A DNA stretch of 64,000 bases from the NCBI GenBank assembly GCA_003024785.1, contig PUQB01000650.1, positions 62,001-126,000 of the forward strand. Direction: 5' to 3'. The first letter of the stretch is position 1. The number at the start of each line of letters is the position of its first letter. The stretch comes from Selaginella tamariscina (lineage: Eukaryota > Streptophyta > Lycopodiopsida > Selaginellales > Selaginellaceae). The position numbers were made by a program, and so were the translations under genes. A model generated the notes under the pieces. That model searched no databases. It was not told the DNA's origin and worked only from the letters and a program-made list of their open reading frames with translations. Positions 1-12,687 of this stretch are shown piece after piece.

Positions 1-32
1 CCCATGAGTAATTAAGATTAACCAGAGCTTAC

Positions 33-688
33 CTGGGTGGTAAGAGTTGCGAGCATCCCAACGTAAAACGGGAAATCCTTCTTCTTGTAGAACACCTTGA
101 GACTGGTAACAACATGAACTGCATAGGCACCACCAGCACCGGCATTTGCAAAGATGGTTATCAGTACGTGCTCCTTCATGTTAAACGGGCCGGGGTTAAG
201 TGTGAAGACCGGTTAGTGAACGGGAAGAAGAATCTTCTCGTTGGCAAGAACGCAGCCATGAGATTTCCCAGAGGGAGGGTCACGATCTGCGCTGTTAACC
301 CGGTCACACTTAACTGCTGCTTTCTGTACGAGAAGAACATGTTCAGAAACGAGAGGATTAAACAAGAAGTTAAACCCAGCGTCCACATCCGGAACGTTAG
401 AACAGGCAGTGACGGATCGTCTGTGGTCGGAACAGTCAGCCTGACTTCTTCAATGGGCGAGGATTCTTCTTCTGTTTCCTCCACTGGGAGTTAAAGAGAG
501 AAGTTAAAAGAAGGATATATGCGAACAGATAAGGACTTACTTTGCTTCTTCCTCGGGGATTCCGGCTCCTCCATTACGAACTTACTTTGCTTGTTTGTTG
601 GGGATTCCGGCTCCCCGTTTGTCCCCTCCATTAAGGACTTACTTTGCTTGTTTGTTGGGGATTCCGGCTCCCCGTTTGTCCCCTCCAT
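33..688 (-). CDS. Oligopeptide transporter (OPT family), 5' end, frameshifted
   Basis: This is the N-terminal part of a proton-coupled oligopeptide transporter, a plasma-membrane family that moves small peptides or metal chelates. Exon 2 (33-483) carries the OPT signature order: [20 protein letters not shown], then TFRMWTLGL, the first membrane segment, [14 protein letters not shown], and in a second frame [13 protein letters not shown] followed by [20 protein letters not shown]. It ends at a good donor (ACCCAG|GTAAGC, donor at 31-32). The reading frame jumps near 205-212; one extra base there restores the family sequence. A probable first exon (541-688) is joined by a short intron (484-540, GTAAGT...CAG), phase 1. 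It encodes three copies of a 19-residue unit containing [12 protein letters not shown]. The rest of the gene lies left of the window. The family call is firm; the first exon is inferred from splice sites and phase. Confidence 0.85.
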
Positions 689-693
689 TAAGG
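535..693 (-). repeat. 57-bp in-frame tandem repeat at the OPT start
   Basis: Two full 57-bp units and one shortened 45-bp unit lie in tandem. On the minus strand each holds an ATG (at 688, 631 and 574) and a GTAAGT donor-like site (637-642, 580-585, 535-540). Units are multiples of three, so each ATG and each donor keeps the same phase. Confidence 0.85.
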
Positions 694-701
694 AAATATA
701 G

Positions 702-3700
702 AGTGTTGTATCAGAACGAGAGAATGTAGCAAGTTTAAGAATTAGTAACTATCTCCTTATGTGAGGAGGAGCATCGTATTTGAGGTAGCAAACAAAGAGG
801 AAAAGATTAAAGCTGTTGATATCTCTTATGCATATGAATATGCTCTCTCTTTCATACCAGTTGTATGTCCATCAGAAATAAAGCAATGGGCCACCGACTC
901 GGTACACATGCACACGCACACGCACACGCGCACACACACACATACGGAGAAAGTATATTAAAGGGCTGAATAAATAGTTTAGCTGATAGCAGACAAGAGA
1001 ATCGTTTGTAACGAAATTGCGAGGGTAAGTTAAAAGGTGTTGGACCATAGCACTGTTCAAACTCATAATTCATACATGTATTGTTCATATTGAGAGATTT
1101 TTATCTAGTGATTAAATCCGTAATCGAAAAATGTTACAGAAATGTTTAATTACTAATTTAATTATTAATTTATTAATTATTAATCTAATTTAATTACTAA
1201 TCCGTAACATTTTTTTACTACGGCATATATCACTGTTTTTATCATTATTTGTTTAGTTGGCAGTGGTTTACATCATGTCCTCTAGCTACAAGACATAAAT
1301 CCATTCATTATTGCAATTATGGGAATTAATTATTTTCTAATTTAGTACACAAAGAATGTTATGAGGAGAACAGTCTGGTGTACCAGTTCTTGATTATTTA
1401 TGATTCATATATTTTGGACTCTACCTTCACAAAACTTGCATGTACATATGTGTGCTAGGTGTTGTTGTGAAGATGTGTGTAATATATCTCCCGTGTGTGT
1501 CTTATTTTATTATGAATTATTAATTTGTGCACAGCATAAATACATAAATTAATTTAACTAAATTTTTTTATTTTATTGTAAAATTATTTTATGCATAAGC
1601 ATAAGCGACAACAAGACCGGCGGCCCGCCACACACTAGCCGCCAAACCCCGCACTATAATATATATTAAAATATATATTTAATATTATTTATATATAACT
1701 TAAGTTATTATAATTATAATCAAAATAATGTCTAATATATATAAGTTATTTCTCTTTATATTTTGAGAGGGGACAATAAACAAAAAGTATCAGAGTTCAT
1801 TAATAACGAAGAAAATACTTTTGAATCGTATATATCTATATTTTTGGTTATATCATGTGATTTTTTATTACTATAGCATGATTTATATGAATACGTGTAC
1901 AATATTGCATGTTATTATATCAATTTATTACGATGTGAGAAATTCAACTAGATATATAATTTAAACATTAATATTAACAAATTATTGATTTATCAGCTAT
2001 ATACAATCTTTTAAAGATCAAATTTAAAATTATTATTAAGAGTATTTATCATTTTGAAAATGAAAATTATAATTTAAAAGATTAACAATGATATTAAGAT
2101 TTCTATTTTTTTAATATGTCAAAATTCAATTTAAATTTTATAAAATTTAATACAAGAAAGTCATATATATATAATCAATTATATATAAAATATTCTTTTA
2201 AATTCTTTTTACTTTCTTTATAAATATTGTTGTTAATCCAAATCTTTTTGACCCATGTAACATCATAGAAATCAAATATAAAAAGTATAAACATTCACAT
2301 ATATATTAAGTATATAAATATATATTGTTTATATTTAATTTTTGTCTGACACAACACTAGCAAGTTGCTTATGTAATTATAATTCTTTTGATTTATGCAA
2401 ATAATATTAATTAGAAAAAAGTGATTATTATTAGTACCCATGTAATTATATTTAACTCAGATATTATCTTTAATTTAATAAATTTATTTTAAATTGAATT
2501 CTTAACTTAGTTTTTATTCTTAACTTTGTAAGTTTACTACTAAGTTGTACCCTTAATTGAGTTATTATTCTTAATTTAATAATGTTACATAAGTTTCAAA
2601 TTTAATGATTTAAGATTATTGTTAAATAAGATTGAAGTTACTCGTTAATGAAATGTTGATGACACATAAATAAATACACAGAATAAATTTATTATATATA
2701 CTAATATATATCCATCATTATCCTTCCAACAAGATAATTAAGTATAACACTCAGAATAATTTTAACAATTTAATTAGCATTTTCTAATATTAAAGAATAT
2801 TCTTTAGAAAAATTATTATGAACTCTCTCAAATTATTATATGTATGTAATAACTCTTTCTCTTAAATATGTAATAAATTAACTCTATAATATCTTAATAC
2901 AGTTAAAGAGTTTTACAATTTCAGATAGTGCATATAATAACATATGAAATCTTCTTTTTAAATTATTGTGTGTGTATAATTTAATTCTTTTGTTCTCTTT
3001 CAAGTTATTGTGTATATAATAACACATTAAATCTTTGTATCTTTTTTAATGTGGCAAATTACTATATGTATGTGATAATATTTCTTTTAAGTCTTTCAAA
3101 TTATTGTATATGTAATAATTTAATTCTCTCTCCACTCTTTTTTTCCTTCTTAAATTATTATTGTTTACAACTTTTAAGAAGTATAAAATAATTGTCAAAT
3201 GAAAGATTAAGATTTAGGTGGTCGTTAAATAAAATTTAGGATGACAATATTTAAGATTTATATGGATATGATTTAAAATGATTATTAATGTGGCGATTTA
3301 AAATGACTGTTAATGAGCAATTTAAGATGACATTAAATAAGATTTAAAATGGTTGTTGAATAAGATTTATGATGGTTATTGATTAAATAATTTAAGATAG
3401 TTATTGATTTGAGGATTTAAAATAGTTGTGTTAATTGAACAATTTAAAATGATTGTTAATTGGGTGATTTATGATGGCCGTGGATATAATTTAAAATAGC
3501 CGTTGCATAAGATTGATGATTTAATATAATCATTTAATAAAATTTATAATGGTTATTGATGAAGCGATTTATAATAGCAGATTTAATATAGTATTAATGA
3601 AACACAAACACACACAAAATATTTATATTTTTATATAAAATAAGAATATTTATATTTAAAATAATAAAACTTGAATATTGATTATGCAATATGTTTTAAA

Positions 3701-3750
3701 ATTGATTTACCAAACGATTTTATTATATAACCCATGTCACAATCTTTCAA
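702..3750. other. AT-rich spacer upstream of the OPT gene
   Basis: A (CA)n tract sits at 906-944. From about 1090 to 3750 the sequence is very AT-rich, with degenerate repeats such as the recurring 'atttaaaatg' and 'tttaagat' phrases at 3200-3560. No convincing exon was found. The missing upstream exons of the DNA polymerase gene may lie here or in the gap. Confidence 0.6.
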
Positions 3751-3904
3751 NNNNNNNNNNNNNNNNNNNNNNNNNNNNNNNNNNNNNNNNNNNNNNNNNN
3801 NNNNNNNNNNNNNNNNNNNNNNNNNNNNNNNNNNNNNNNNNNNNNNNNNNNNNNNNNNNNNNNNNNNNNNNNNNNNNNNNNNNNNNNNNNNNNNNNNNNN
3901 NNNN
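3751..3904. other. Assembly gap (154 N)
   Basis: A run of N bases. It is not a standard 100-N placeholder, so it may be a sized gap. It lies just upstream of the visible DNA polymerase exons and may hide coding sequence. Confidence 0.98.
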
Positions 3905-4307
3905 TAGTGGCTGTTATGAATATTAGTAAGTACTTTCTGTTATTTTATTACAAAGGACTTTTAGAGTAAGCTATTATTCAATCCATGGTGCGTGCGTGGG
4001 TGATGAGTCCTATCTATCACGTAAATTATATATCACATAACACGCACACACGCACACACGCACACAGACATTCGTGTTACTATAACTAGTGTAGACACGT
4101 ATGAACACTTGTGTGTCTGCGCGTGTGTATGTGTGATAGGTCGTGTGATTACGACATGTCATGTACATAGATTTATATGAGCATGCATACATATTTATAA
4201 CATATGCATATACACATCATGTACATTAGCTATATTCATATTCATGTGTATAAATATATGCTTCTATTCATATTTGCACGTGTACATATTTACGATCTGT
4301 ATGATAG

Positions 4308-5196
4308 GTGAGTTTGCAAGAAGCTCAACAAACATTGGAACTATGGTACAACGATAGAACAGAAGTGAAGGAATGGCAAATGGACACAATAGAGAGAGCT
4401 CGTATTACAAAGAGAGTGCATACATTACTGGGCAGAAGTCGACATTTACCAGATATTAATTCGTCCAATTCTACACTCCGCAGTCACCTTGAGCGAGCAG
4501 CTATTAACACTCCAGTACAAGTAAGCTATATATTATGCACACACACATACACATACATACGTAAGTGTAGATATAAATAATTTTAAACCATTTCACCACT
4601 TCTTGGGTATATGACTATATGTACATACAGTCCATGGCTATAATCTTTTCTCTCTCTTCATAAGTAGTTGAATACTGACAGATGCTCGTCTATCCATGTA
4701 CATGCATATGTGTATTGATATTGGGTGTGTGTGTATCTGTTCATACTTACAGATAGATGCTATATGTAATATTTGAGCTAGTTAATTCTTCATTTACTAA
4801 CTTTAGTATATAATTAACAGGGAAGTGCGGCAGATGTTGCCATGTGTGCAATGATAGAGATTGATAGAAATAAGAGACTCAAGGAACTGGGGTGGAAGCT
4901 CATTCTTCAGGTGAGTTCACACATACACACAGCGAAAACATATATATGTATGTATGTATGTATTTATGTGTGTGTGTGTGTGTGTGTGTGTGTCTGTTAA
5001 CAAGGGTGAAGCTGTAATACTATACTTACTACAGGTTCATGACGAGGTTATATTAGAAGGGCCATCTGAGACAGTGGAGGAAGCACAGGAACTAGTTGTA
5101 CACTGCATGTCGTTCCCCTTCAAAGGGGAGAATTTCCTCAAGGTGAGACTGGACGTGGACGCTGACCATGCTCTCAGCTGGTATGAAGCTAAGTAA
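4308..5196 (+). CDS. Plant organellar DNA polymerase (family A, PolI-like), 3' exons
   Basis: Three clean exons give the last 154 residues of the plant chloroplast/mitochondrial DNA polymerase (the POP or POLI family), which replicates organelle DNA. Exons are 4308-4520, 4821-4910 and 5035-5196, with acceptors AG at 4306-4307, 4819-4820 and 5033-5034 and donors GTAAGC at 4521 and GTGAGT at 4911. Key landmarks are VHTLLGRSRHLPDINSSN and ERAAINTPVQGSAADVAM (O-helix side and finger-palm region), then QVHDEVILEGP, the motif C His-Asp-Glu catalytic block. The protein ends DADHALSWYEAK, the usual C terminus. There are no frameshifts. The 5' part is not visible; it must lie upstream, perhaps in or beyond the gap. 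Intron 2 holds a (GT)n microsatellite at 4964-4993. Confidence 0.93.
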
Positions 5197-6006
5197 ACCA
5201 GTTTTTTTATTAGTTTTTATCTTTTTTCTGCAATTTTGGTTAAGAAATATGTTAATATATGTATATTATCATGTACTAACAAAGAAAATACGCGTATATC
5301 ATGTTATGATGCACATCTCTCTCTTGCACATAAGCATGAGATATGCTTTCTTCTAAAAACACACACACACACGCACAATACATATAGGTGTGAGTGTGGG
5401 TGTGGGTGTGTCCATGTGTTATTGATATAGAGTTAAACAATCTAAACTCAAATCACTGTTTAATACTGTGTTAATATAATTTAAGTGGATAATGGAAACA
5501 TGATGGCTGCATCTTAAATCTAATCTTATGGTTTGAAATATTAAATATTTAAGTATTTATTATTTATTATAAGGTTCATCATCTAACTTATTTGTCTAAT
5601 TAAATGTGTATTCAAGGTACATGGTTTGAAATATTAAAATATCTTTAATTATTATGAGGTTCATCATCTAAGTATGGCACAAATATTTAATGAAATGTGT
5701 ATCACAAGATACACTGTGGTTTTAAATATTAAAATATTTAAGTATTTATTATTTATAATGAACAAAGTTGACTAATTGATTTATTACAAAGAATAATTCA
5801 TACTTTATAATATTAAGATAAAAATATATTTTAGGAGTGAAAACTTATATATATGATTACGTTGGAGTCTTTGCTCTTGTCGTAGCTTTTTTTTTTCTTT
5901 GGTTATAATATTTGAATTGAGTGATTATAAATTACTATATGTAAAGAAATTTTTTAATAAAATATAAATGTAAATGATTTGGTAAATCTTTGTCATTAAT
6001 TTATAT
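5197..6006. other. AT-rich 3' flank with three degenerate ~93-bp tandem repeats
   Basis: Copies start at about 5528, 5621 and 5713, each opening with 'atggtttgaaatatta' or a variant. The first two are about 93 bp and share 'ggttcatcatcta'; the third is partial. No gene seen. A (CA)n tract lies at 5360-5377. Confidence 0.65.
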
Positions 6007-6167
6007 TGTAAGATCCATGTGTACGGCTGCATGTGCACATACTATTATTAGCGTAGTGGATTTTGATAGCCGTCGGATTGAATTCAATCTAGGCCACTCG
6101 CTCTTGTATATAAGTTAGGGTTTCTGAAGTAATGGATATACACATTTCTATATTCCAAGCTCTCACA
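6007..6167 (+). repeat. 5' LTR of the 6-10.8 kb gypsy element
   Basis: 161 bp, TG...CA. It contains a TATA-like 'tgtatataag' at about 6104-6113. It differs from the 3' LTR by a short insertion ('aatctaggcca' region) and a few substitutions. Confidence 0.92.
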
Positions 6168-6312
6168 TTGGTGGAGGCGAGGGGCACCTCTAATTGTCCC
6201 TACTGAGTGCTCGGATTTGTGTCTTTTTATCAATTTTCTTTGTCTTCTTAGGTCTAGCTTTTTCATTGTCTAGATCTATTCTTTTCTTGTGGATTTTGTC
6301 TCTTTTTCGTTC

Positions 6313-7205
6313 ATGAATCCACAACAGGCAAATCCCTTGTCTATAGAGCAGTTACTCATGCAATTGTTGGATGCCATGCGTGTGCAACTGAATAATCATT
6401 CTCAATTGATGGCAGCATTCACAGTCCAAGGTACTCCTACTCATGTTGCAAACCCCCGTGTCCGGCCGGATTTCTTTTGCGGAAATCCTGGAGATGATGT
6501 GTACCATTGGTTTGACCACTTCATTGTGGTTGCTACATATCATTCGTGGGACGGTGCTCAGTGTTTGCGCAAGTTTCCTACTTGTCTTCAAGGGACAGCG
6601 TTACAGTGGTACAATGGTCTGGACGTTGCAACTCGTGGAGATTGGAATATTCTTCCAGAGATCTTCAGACGTGCATTTGGGCATGCGGACGACTGTTGAT
6701 GATGCTTTTTCAGCAGTTGCATCGTATTCGTCAGGAGCCATCTGAGTCGGTGATGCAGTTTGGTGTTCGCTTTCGAAGCCTTTTACTACGTGCAGAACCT
6801 AACATGTCGGAACGCATCAAGTTAGGTATGTTGTGGCCAGCACTTCGTCAAGACCTTGTGGGGCTTGTGCATGCACTAGCTCCAGTGACTCTTGATGATG
6901 CTTTGAGGCTGGCACAACGATATGAGTCGTCACCTCTCCCACTTGCGCCTTCACGTGCTCTCGTTCCACTTCATGTTGGGGATGGACCTGCTCCGATGGA
7001 GGTTGAGGCTGTTGCCGCTCGTGTACCAGCACAAGGGGGCCCCGTGGACGAGGACGTGGACGTGCAGTTCGTTGTTGGGCGTGTGATGAGGTTGGACACA
7101 CGTATCGGCGCTGTCAACGGTTTCCCGATTGGCGTCCCCCATTTCCAGGATGGAGGCCATGGCGTCAACAACGTCCGATTGGTGCTGCTGCATGGAAGGT
7201 TGTGA
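6313..7205 (+). pseudogene. gag of the gypsy element, frameshifted
   Basis: Starts at MNPQQANPLSIEQLL. The retrotransposon-gag core reads DFFCGNPGDDVYHWFDHF and LQGTALQWYNGL in one frame up to about 6690, then continues in another frame as FQQLHRIRQEPSESVMQF and PALRQDLVGLVHAL. Near 7075-7125 a third frame shows a zinc-knuckle remnant, C-DEVG-H-TYRR-C. This is a structural capsid-type protein that packages element RNA. At least two frame changes break it. Confidence 0.8.
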
Positions 7206-7383
7206 TGCAGTGGATCTTCCGGGAAACGACGAATCGCACGAGTAGAGGAGGGTCCTCGTGCGAATAAATTAGTGACCCCTCTTTCTTTCGGGAGTATCAT
7301 CAAGGGGTTCACTCGGCACCAAATCATCCGGTTTTCACTTTTCAAGCTCGTTTAATCACACGCCACGTCCTGTTTTCCTTTCA

Positions 7384-10300
7384 GTGTTGGTGGATACAGG
7401 TTCAAGTTTGTCCTCTGTTTCTCAATCTGTTGCTACACGTTGTAGCCTTCATTTGCGTCGTGCGGTAGAACCAGTCTTCATTCTGTACGGCAACGGACAT
7501 ACTCATGCTTGTTCGCGAGTGAAGTGGACATTGTTGTTCGTGTGGATGATCGTGAGCTCGAGCTTCAATCTTTGCGGGTGGTGCCGAGTCAAGCTTTTCA
7601 CCTTATTCTTGGTATGGATTGGTTAACTCGCAATCATGCCAAGTGTGACTTTGAAGTCTCCCCCTTGTTTGACTCTCCCTCGTTTTCTTCCATTCCTCTT
7701 ACTTCTATTCCACTTCGTCCATCTACTTCCACCTCTGCTTCCATCACTTTTGTCTCACCCTATTTCCAACCATTTTCCTTCATGCTCTTCCTTTCCTTCT
7801 TGGATCCATCAGATGATCGTCGTGCTGTAGTTGTTGATCAACTCAAGAAGGAGTATGCTGATCTTTTCAACTTCGACTTGTCATCTGGGGCCAAGATTGC
7901 GACACGCCACCCTATTCCAACTGGAGATGCTAGGCCAATCAAGGTACCTGTTCGGCGTCGTCACCAAAGGAGCTCAAGATCTTACGAGCGAATGTCAAAG
8001 AGATGTTGGAGAAGGGTGTTATCCGGAATCTCGAAGTCCTTGGGCGTGCGAACCTCACCTTGTGACGAAGCCTGATGGGAGCGTTCGATTCTGCATTGAT
8101 TATCGCCCATTAAATGAGGTAACCGTCTCAGATGTGTACCCACTTCCTCATACTGCAGACCTTTTGGATCGACTGGGGCGGAGCCGTTGGTTCACCAAGT
8201 TAGATCTCGCATCTGGATATTGGCAAGTTCCGATGGCTGACATGGACATTCCCAAGACTGCTTTTCGAACACCATTTGGCCTGTACGAGTTCTTGGTGAT
8301 GCCTTTCGGTTTGAGCAATGCTCCAGCAACTTTCCAGCGTATGATGGACGAGGTTCTTTGCGACATGCCGGAGGTGACTGCGATTTCATCGATGATGTTT
8401 TGATCCATTCGGATGGAACGTGGGAGGAGCATGTCGGTGATGTACGTAAGGTTTTGGCTGCGGGAAGTTGGTTTGAAGTTGAAGCCATCTAAGTGTGTGT
8501 TTGGATCAAAGGACACCACTTATCTGGGTTATCGCATTTCACGTGAAGGTTTGCAAGTCGATCCTGACAAACTAGTTGCAGTTTTGAAGTTCCCTACGCC
8601 AAAGTGTGTGAATGATGTGCAACGCTTTCTTGGCAAGGTACAATATCTGGGTCGTTTTGTGGATCATCTTTCAGATCGTACTGCACCGTTGCGGCGTTGT
8701 TGAAATCGTCAATGACTTCTTTTGTTTGGTCTAAGGATTGCAAGCAGGCATTTGCAGATCTCAAAGAGTTGTTGACGACTCCTCCAGTTTTGGCGTACCC
8801 GGATTACACCGTCCTTTCATCTTGCGTGTAGATGCTTCTGACATCGGCCTCGGGGGTATTGATGCAGGAGAGTACGAGTGTTCCTGGCCAACGACATCCC
8901 ATTGCGTACATCAGCCGTACATTGCAGCCAGCAGAGGTGAATTACTCCACGACAGAAAAGGAGTGTCTAGCAGCAGTTTGGGGTTTTGAGAAGCTCCATG
9001 CCTACTTGCATGGTTCGCGGACGTTGTTGGAAGGCGATCATGCAGCAGTCACTTCGTTGTTGAAGCGAAGAATTTGATTGGCGTACTGCTCGGTGGGCCT
9101 TGAAACTTCAAATTTACGACTTTGAAGTTGTTCATCGTCCAGGGAGTTCCATGGCTGATGCTGATGCTCTTTCTCGGGCTCCTCTTCCACCTTCTCTCTC
9201 TCTGTTGCCCCAGAGGAACCAGTTGTTCCAGCTTCAGTGGACTTTTTGGATGAAGATTCCGTACCATCAGCAGTTGCTGTGCTTGACGTTCAGTGTCCGC
9301 AGAATGCAGAGTTAGATTTGCCGTCTTTGGATGAGGTTCGGGAAGCTCAAAAGGTTGAGCCGTGGATTCGAAGGCTTCGTGATGGGTTTGAGAATCCTGC
9401 ATCACTTGCTGATGACTTGCCTTTCAGGCATTTACATTCACAGTATCGCCTTCAGGATGACCTTCTTTATTTTGTGGGGACTGATCCAGATGATCCTTTG
9501 CGGTTGGTGGTGCCTTCAATCTTTTCCACGCTTCCTCCATGCTTACCATGACTCTCCTATTCTTGGCGGGCACATGGGACATCGTCGGGTGATGGAGAAG
9601 CTGCGCAGATCTTTCTATTGGCCGGAGTTGCGAGGAGATGTGATTCGGTATGTGCGTAGTTGTGTGTGGTGCCAAGCTCGCAATACTCCCCCATGTGCTT
9701 CGGAAGGACGGTTGGAGTCAATTGCAGTTTCTCGTCCTTTGAATTGGTGGCATTTGATTTGATGGGACCTTTTCCGCGGTCAACTGCTGGTAACGAGTAC
9801 GTTATTATTGCTTCTGATTACCTAACTCGTTGGGTAGAAGTTGGTGCTCTTGCTAGTGCGACTGCTTCTGCTGTTGGTCAGTTTCTCCTAATCGGGTCGT
9901 GTTTCAGCATTCTTGTCCGGAGCGAATTCTCTCGGATAATGGTCCTGCATTTATGGCTGAGGCATTTCATGTTTTGACATCTCGATTAGGGATACGCCAC
10001 ACTTTCACAAGTGCTTATCATCCTCAGACAGATGGTTTAGTGGAACGGCTGTCAGAACCTTCAAGGGGATGATCGCGAAGTATGTGAACTTTCAACATTC
10101 AGATTGGGATGGTTATCTGCCGTCTCTCCGATATGCTTATGTCACTGGAGTTCAAAGTTCCATTGGTACTTCCCCATATAAGCTCTTGTATGGTCATGAC
10201 CCGGTGTTGCCAACGGAGTTGGGTTTGCCTTCTCGGTTACCGCGAGCTGCTGATGCTAGGTCGTGGGATCGGTATCTGACGAGCATTCTTCCATTGGTCG

Positions 10301-10690
10301 TGCGGAGTCAGCAGAACACTTGGGCCGCGTACAAGTAGGACAACAACAACGCTACAACTCGCATCATCGTCCTCCTACGGAGTACAAGGTTGATGAACTG
10401 GTGTTGGTTCGTTTTCCCAAGCTTACGGTACGTGGTTTAGCTAAGAGTCTCCTTCCTCAGTGGAAAGGACCGTATCGAGTGCTACGGCAAGTAGGGCCAC
10501 AGGTTTATGAGGTTCGGCACGACATTCAGCGATCCTCCAGAGATTGTACATGTGCAACGGTTGAAGCATTTTGTGCAACGGGAACAAGTTGTGCCGCCTA
10601 CAGATCCACCAGTACCTCCTCTGATGTTCCTCCAGATCCGGGCCCGTCTACAAGAGAACTAACCAACTTACACCCTTCCGAGAGGAGGGG
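7384..10690 (+). pseudogene. pol of the gypsy element (PR-RT-RH-IN), frameshifted
   Basis: In order: protease VLVDTGSSLSSVSQSV (7384); reverse transcriptase KPDGSVRFCIDYRPLNE, FTKLDLASGYWQVPM and LYEFLVMPFGLSNAPATFQ, with the catalytic FIDDVLIHS split by a frame change near 8385-8415; RNase H FILRVDASDIGLGG (about 8815) and STTEKECLAAVWGFEKL; integrase zinc finger with HMGHRRVMEKLRRSFYWPEL and CVWCQA; integrase core FDLMGPFPRSTAGNEY; and GPY/F motif WKGPYRVLRQVGPQVYEV (about 10460). There are many single-base frame changes, and in-frame stops appear only when the frame is lost, so either a recent element or base-calling errors would fit. Confidence 0.88.
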
Positions 10691-10694
10691 ATGA

Positions 10695-10845
10695 TGTAAG
10701 ATCCACGTGTACGGCTGCATGTGCACATACTATTATTAGCGTAGTGGATTTTGATAACCGTCGGATTGGATTCACTCGCTCTTGTATATAAGTTAGGGTT
10801 TCTGAAGTAATGGATATACACATTTCTATATTCCGAGCTCTCACA
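10695..10845 (+). repeat. 3' LTR of the 6-10.8 kb gypsy element
   Basis: 151 bp copy of the left LTR, lacking about 10 bp present there. It begins directly after a purine-rich tract. A 4-bp ATAT matches the left flank. Confidence 0.92.
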
Positions 10846-10849
10846 ATAT

Positions 10850-12380
10850 AAATTTAATATACATTTAATTTTTAAAGTTTAATTTATGTCTTGTTTAAAT
10901 CACATCCGCGATTTTATTTTTTATTCAATATTCACTTTTGTAATTCATATAAAAGAAAATAAAAACTATTATTATAACATGAAAGTAAAATGAAATTTAT
11001 TATTATACAATTTAAAGTAAGATGAAAATTTTGTGATTATAACATTTAAAATAATATTGAGGTTATTATTATAAAATTTAAGTGTTTTTTATATTCAAAA
11101 TGCAATTTAATGATATGTATATAGTAACGTCCAAACGTATTATTATGAAAACCTTTACGAATTTATTTTTAATAAATATTTTAAAAGTTGGATATTGTAA
11201 TGATGTGTTAAGAATGTTTTTACATATATATAATTCTCACATGTACAATTAAAGATTACATATGTTAAATACTTATTTAAAAAGAATGTTATGTACATTC
11301 TTAAATATCAATTAAAATATATATTTAATTTTTTAAAATTTATTTTAATAATACATCCACAAACATCTTTTTATATTCAGTTATCACCAAATATTAAAAT
11401 GTAATAAGTATTCTTAAAACAATAATATATTATTATTAATAGCATAATCAATAAGACATAATTTAAAGGTTTTGTTCCATTTTTTTTCTTAAAATACATA
11501 ATTTTAATTATATCCCATTTAAAAACAAAAATATAATGGATAACAACTATATGATATAAAATATAAAATTTTATTACTCGAACTTGTTATTAAAAAGTAT
11601 ATATTTCATTAAACTTTAAAATATAAATTTTATACATGTTTTAGGTCTTTATTCTTCATTGAAGAGTTAATAAAGAACAACTCAATCGAAAATTTGTTAA
11701 TTAAATTCCATTTTTACAATCATAAACACACCTCAATTGTATTTATATAATTTATTTTCTGATTAACATACACTAGTGATTCAAATTTTAATTTAATTAT
11801 AAAGCTAATAATTTTAATTTCCTTACATCATATATAATAAATTAAAGAGAAAATTATACATAATATTTTTTTATAACTCATTATTTTATATAATAATATA
11901 TAAATATATTTTAAATTTATATTTTTTAAATTAACTTAGGCCTTAGTAAAGCATCTATAAAAAGCTCACTTTAATATAGAATTTTATAAATGTATAAGTA
12001 ATTTCATATTAATAAAAAGTATTCTTGATTGAATATAAATTATTAAGTATTCTAAGTTATAAATTAATACCAATATAAACAATGTTAAACGTATTATAAG
12101 TTATAAATTTATAACTTTGTATAGTGTAATTTAATTATATACAATAATAATATGCATATGTTTAAAGGATGGAGTATTATGTATTTATATTACAAAATTA
12201 TATATAAATATAAAATTTACTGATTTTTATAGATAAAAATATAGCATATATATACATGTATAGCTCCTTCACTTAACAAAAATTGAGCTCCCCGTAACTG
12301 AAAACAAAAACTTAATTTCTTTAAATTACATTTATATTTTTCTTGTTCATAAGATTTTTAATCATTATTTAATTTTTAAT

Positions 12381-12412
<32 letters not shown>

Positions 12413-12687
12413 TGATGTAGTTATTAAAATCAAAATCAGAGACGATTACCTTTTTGGTGAAAATAGAGTCAAGTTATCACCCGTCCCCGAAGAAAGAAAT
12501 GTCAGCTTGATGTCTTCACTGCATTTTATCATTACAAATAAAATGCACCATACTATATAATTAAATAGCTTAAATTTTTTTAATTTGTTGGCAAAAGAAT
12601 CCGATGTAAACTCCTAACTAATAGGTTTGAGTTCGAATTACATTATAAAACTAATTAACTTAAACAAAATACAAAATTACATGAACC
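10850..12687. other. AT-rich spacer
   Basis: Very AT-rich with no supported gene. It holds a (CA)n/(TA)n tract at 12381-12410. The SAWADEE gene's 3' end follows at 12688. Confidence 0.6.

Larger units (their letters stand above)
6007..10845 (+). mobile_element. Complete Ty3/gypsy LTR retrotransposon, decayed
   Basis: The element is bounded by two near-identical short LTRs (6007-6167 and 10695-10845), each starting TGTAAG and ending CTCTCACA. The flanks share ATAT (6003-6006 and 10846-10849), a plausible 4-bp target-site duplication in AT-rich DNA. Domain order is gag, aspartic protease, reverse transcriptase, RNase H, integrase and GPY/F motif, which is the Ty3/gypsy order. A purine-rich tract (GAGAGGAGGGGATGA) ends at 10694, just before the 3' LTR. 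The coding part is split among frames at many points. No chromodomain was seen after the GPY/F motif. Confidence 0.93.

Noticed and set aside
114..494. Plus-strand 126-codon open frame
   Set aside because: It is antisense to the OPT exon, whose minus-strand frames carry strong family motifs.
852..1088. Minus-strand open frames across the (CA)n tract near 900
   Set aside because: Low-complexity CV/AC repeats produced by the microsatellite; similar frames occur at 4010-4192, 18376-18693 and 33254-33672.
6168..6200. Primer-binding site of the first gypsy element
   Set aside because: The bases after the LTR (ttggtggaggcgaggg) do not match a tRNA 3' end that I can name, so no site was annotated.
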